Shown: one piece after another, positions 13,629 to 15,708 of the stretch
Numbering within the stretch: position 1 is the stretch's first letter
Layout: each line of letters begins with the position of its first letter
Assembly (NCBI GenBank): GCA_900551435.1
Contig: URVW01000055.1
Span: 1 to 15,708, forward strand
Direction of reading: 5' to 3'
DNA: 15,708 nt
From: an uncultured Faecalibacterium sp.
GTDB lineage: Bacteria > Bacillota > Clostridia > Oscillospirales > Ruminococcaceae
Made by a program: the position numbers and the translations under genes
The notes under the pieces: model-generated
What the model was told of the DNA's origin: nothing
Database searches by the model: none
Seen by the model: only the letters and a program-made list of their open reading frames with translations

Positions 13629-14444
13629 TTAACTGCGGTGGCTCTTGCGGTATTGCAGCGGGCCGACGCCCATCTCCTCGCGGAACACGCGGCGGAAGTG
13701 GGCCGCCGATGCAAACCCAGTCTGCTCTGCCACGGCGCTGATGCTCAAATCGGTGGTCTCCAGCAGCCGCTGGGCCGCTTCGATGCGGCGTCCATTGATG
13801 TAATCCACGATGGATTGGCCCGTCACCCGCCGGAACAGGCGGCTGAGGTAATACGGCGACAGGTAGAACCGCGCCGCCACATCGGTGAGCGAGAATTTCT
13901 GCTGATAGTTCGCCGCAAGGTAGGCGCAGACCTGCTCGATCGTCTCATTGCGGGGCCGGATGCTCTGGCGCTCGGCGTGGAACTCCTGCTCCACATAGTG
14001 CAGCAGAAGGAGCAGGTAGATGGTCCCGGGGCAGTCCGGCTCGCCGGAAGCGCTCCGCATCAGGTTGAGCAGGGTGCGCAGCCGACCGGACCACTGGACC
14101 GGGCCGTACAGCGTGATCTGCTGTTCCGGCTCGAACATCGGCGCATAATCCCGCTGCATCGCGCTCTTCATCTCCGGGAACACCCCCGCCGGGAACCGGC
14201 ACTCCGTCAGTTCCGGGGCAAGGTGGCCGACCTGCTGCAGTTCTCCGCCGCCCGGGCCGAGCAGCAGCACGCAGCCGGGGTTGACCAGCAGCGAAACGTC
14301 CCCGCGCTGCAGGGTGCAGCTTCCGCCGGACACCATCAGGATGCGGCATGTCTCGTCGTCATCGGGCAGCAGAAGTCCGCCGCCCGTCATCCGGAGCTGC
14401 TCCGCCACCACTTTTGCGTTCAGTTTTTCCCGTTCTGCCTTCAT
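13629..14444 (-). CDS. AraC-family transcriptional regulator
   Basis: 271 residues. An N-terminal cupin-like sensor half (about 15-110, with GDVSLLVNPGCVLLLGPG) is followed by a linker and a C-terminal AraC DNA-binding domain (about 166-268). First helix-turn-helix: SLTDVAARFYLSPYYLSRLF (185-204). Second: LSISAVAEQTGFASAAHFRR (233-252), followed by VFREEMGVGPLQYRK, the signature end of the family. Such proteins usually sense a sugar and activate transport or hydrolase genes. The ATG at 14444 follows a TAGGAG-type ribosome binding site. It is divergent from the GH28 gene and convergent with the importer, so it probably controls one or both. No promoter of its own was found. The ligand is unknown. 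Confidence 0.94.
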   Translation of the reverse strand: MKAEREKLNAKVVAEQLRMTGGGLLLPDDDETCRILMVSGGSCTLQRGDVSLLVNPGCVLLLGPGGGELQQVGHLAPELTECRFPAGVFPEMKSAMQRDYAPMFEPEQQITLYGPVQWSGRLRTLLNLMRSASGEPDCPGTIYLLLLLHYVEQEFHAERQSIRPRNETIEQVCAYLAANYQQKFSLTDVAARFYLSPYYLSRLFRRVTGQSIVDYINGRRIEAAQRLLETTDLSISAVAEQTGFASAAHFRRVFREEMGVGPLQYRKSHRS

Positions 14445-14460
14445 CGTTCCGTTCTCCTAC

Positions 14461-14489
14461 TTGTCTTTTGCCCTCTATGATCCTATAAT
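14461..14489 (+). promoter_or_regulatory. Promoter of the GH28 gene
   Basis: TTGTCT (14461-14466), a 17-bp spacer and a perfect TATAAT (14484-14489). The start should be near 14496, with a leader of about 100 nt. Confidence 0.8.
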
Positions 14490-14498
14490 GGATACAAC
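14487..14498. promoter_or_regulatory. Degenerate copy of the GTTGTATACAAC operator at the GH28 start
   Basis: Reads GTTGTATCCATT on the minus strand: 10 of 12 bases match site 1 (9802-9813) and 9 of 12 match the perfect site. It covers the end of the -10 box and the predicted start, so one regulator could control both importer and hydrolase. Only one half-site is well kept. Confidence 0.4.
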
Positions 14499-14519
14499 AG
14501 AGGAAAAGCTGTCCTCTGT
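14497..14519 (+). other. Hairpin at the 5' end of the GH28 transcript
   Basis: ACAGAGGA (14497-14504) pairs perfectly with TCCTCTGT (14512-14519) across a 7-nt loop. It starts at the predicted transcription start, a position where hairpins often protect mRNA; it could also be a protein site. Confidence 0.45.
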
Positions 14520-14596
14520 CCTTCAGTGTATCACGTCCGCCGCGTGCGGGCAAGTCGAAACCCATCTGAAAAATGCCCAAGGAGGCTGATCTGTTT

Positions 14597-15708
14597 ATGA
14601 AGCTATCCCTGATCCGTTCCATGACCCGCAGCGCCGTCTTTGAGTTGGAAAACGGCCTGTGCTTCCGTCCGGCTCATCCGTTCCGGGTGCTGCTCAACGG
14701 CGAATCCGTCTATGAGGACTGCAACACCAACGTGTTCTCCCTCTTCTCGCTGACCCCCTCCACTGCGTACACCGTCACGGTCGAAGCCGAAGGCGAAGTG
14801 CTGACCCTTGGCTTCCGCACCGAGGACGAGACGTTCTTCGTGGACGCCTCCCGTTACGGTCTGGTGGCCGACGGTGAGACCGACAACACCCTCAAGCTTC
14901 AGGCGGCCCTGTCCACCTGCCCTGCGGGCGGCACGATCTACGTCCCTGCCGGACGCTACCGCACCGCAAGCCTGTTCATGAAGAGCAACACCACCCTGTA
15001 CCTCGAAAAGGGCGCAGTCCTGCTGGGCGACAACGACCGCACTCACTACCCCATCCTGCCGGGTGTCCTGCCCAGCGAGAACGAGGTCGATGAATACTAT
15101 CTGACCGGCTGGGAGGGCAACCCGCTTTCCAGCTTTGCCGGACTGCTGAACATCACGCAGGTGCAGAACGTCGTCGTCACCGGCGAGGGCACGCTGGACT
15201 GCGACGCCCAGCACGGCGACTGGTGGGTGAACCCGAAGGTCAAGCGGATCGCATGGCGTCCCCGCGCCGTCGCCATGGTGGACAGCGAGAACGTCTGTCT
15301 CCACGGCATCACGGTCCAGAACAGCTATTCGTGGACCATCCACCCCATCTTCGTGAAGCATCTGGACCTGCTGAACTTCAACATCAACAACCCCTACAAC
15401 GCCCCCAACACTGACGGCATCGATCCGGAGAGCTGCGAGTACACCCGCATCATCGGCGTGAACATCCACGTCGGCGATGACTGCATCGCCATGAAGGCCA
15501 GCAAGGTGTTCCTCGGCATGAAGCTCAAGAAGAGCTGCGAGCACACCGTCATCCGCAACTGTCTGCTGGACAAGGGCCATGGCGGCATCGTCATCGGCAG
15601 CGAGATGAGCGGCGGCGTCAAGGATATGGTCGTCACCCAGTGTCTGATGGACCACACCGACCGCGGTCTGCGCGTCAAGACCCGCCGCGGCCGCGGCAAC
15701 ACCGCCGT
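14597..15708 (+). CDS. GH28 glycosidase (polygalacturonase-like), 3' end outside window
   Basis: The frame stays open from ATG 14597 to the window end: 370 codons of an enzyme usually 450-520 residues long. Residues about 25-78 look like a small beta-sandwich of the fibronectin III type; the right-handed beta-helix begins near YGLVADGETDNTLKLQAAL (87-105). GH28 signatures are all present: NTDGID (271-276, Asp273), GDDC (293-296, Asp294 and Asp295), GHGG (327-330, His328) and RVK (359-361). These hydrolyse alpha-1,4-galacturonic acid links, or related links, by an inverting mechanism. No signal peptide is visible, so the enzyme should act in the cytoplasm on imported oligosaccharides, matching the nearby ABC importer. 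AAGGAGG (14579-14585) lies 11 nt upstream. Divergent from the AraC regulator. Rhamnogalacturonan or xylogalacturonan could also be the substrate. Confidence 0.92.
   Translation, partial: MKLSLIRSMTRSAVFELENGLCFRPAHPFRVLLNGESVYEDCNTNVFSLFSLTPSTAYTVTVEAEGEVLTLGFRTEDETFFVDASRYGLVADGETDNTLKLQAALSTCPAGGTIYVPAGRYRTASLFMKSNTTLYLEKGAVLLGDNDRTHYPILPGVLPSENEVDEYYLTGWEGNPLSSFAGLLNITQVQNVVVTGEGTLDCDAQHGDWWVNPKVKRIAWRPRAVAMVDSENVCLHGITVQNSYSWTIHPIFVKHLDLLNFNINNPYNAPNTDGIDPESCEYTRIIGVNIHVGDDCIAMKASKVFLGMKLKKSCEHTVIRNCLLDKGHGGIVIGSEMSGGVKDMVVTQCLMDHTDRGLRVKTRRGRGNTA

Noticed and set aside
14603..15655. 350-codon open frame on the minus strand opposite the GH28 gene
   Set aside because: All four GH28 motifs, a promoter and a ribosome binding site support the plus-strand reading.
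1..15708. CRISPR array, phage, toxin–antitoxin or defence system
   Set aside because: No regularly spaced repeats and no recognisable cas, integrase, toxin or restriction genes; all large reading frames have housekeeping or sugar-use assignments.

Overview
The window looks like a chromosomal segment of a Faecalibacterium-type gut Firmicute (Oscillospiraceae/Ruminococcaceae). The reasons are its GC-rich coding regions with AT-rich promoters, strong AGGAGG ribosome binding sites, a tepA–ftsK gene order shared with Firmicutes, Rex, and sugar-uptake and polysaccharide genes typical of gut anaerobes. Genus is inferred from gene style, not from a search. No rRNA, tRNA, CRISPR array, phage gene or transposase gene was seen.

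Layout. (1) 1-891, +: the C-terminal half of a GH2 beta-glucuronidase, closed by two hairpins (923-1021) that separate it from the convergent operon. (2) 7978-1028, minus: tepA (ClpP-like protease), ftsK/spoIIIE (DNA translocase, with its own promoter at 7231-7259), ygiQ (radical SAM) and a lipoprotein with a ComEC-like metallo-beta-lactamase domain whose GTG start overlaps the end of ygiQ. (3) 8225-9670, +: rex, then a 140-bp MITE-like palindromic repeat, then tdk. The rex/tepA divergent spacer has a good promoter and several palindromes, one of which partly resembles a Rex site. (4) 9775-10207: a long AT-rich control region holding a 13-bp direct repeat and three copies of the palindrome GTTGTATACAAC, two of them on candidate promoters. 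(5) 10208-13548, +: a CUT1 carbohydrate ABC importer (Tat-motif lipoprotein binding protein, internal terminator, two permeases, no ATPase). (6) 14444-13629, minus: an AraC-family regulator. (7) 14597 to the window end, +: a cytoplasmic GH28 (polygalacturonase-like) enzyme with a near-consensus promoter carrying a degenerate copy of the same operator.

How the genes work together. Regions 4-7 read as one uptake-and-cleavage locus, probably for pectin-derived oligogalacturonides or similar oligosaccharides. The binding protein and permeases import the sugar, powered by a shared ATPase encoded elsewhere. GH28, which lacks a signal peptide, cleaves it inside the cell. Control would come from the AraC regulator and from an unseen regulator, perhaps GntR-type, that reads GTTGTATACAAC. 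The substrate is inferred from GH28. The minus-strand operon is housekeeping. I see no clear novel defence or mobile system; the strongest unexplained signals are the operator array and the MITE-like element.
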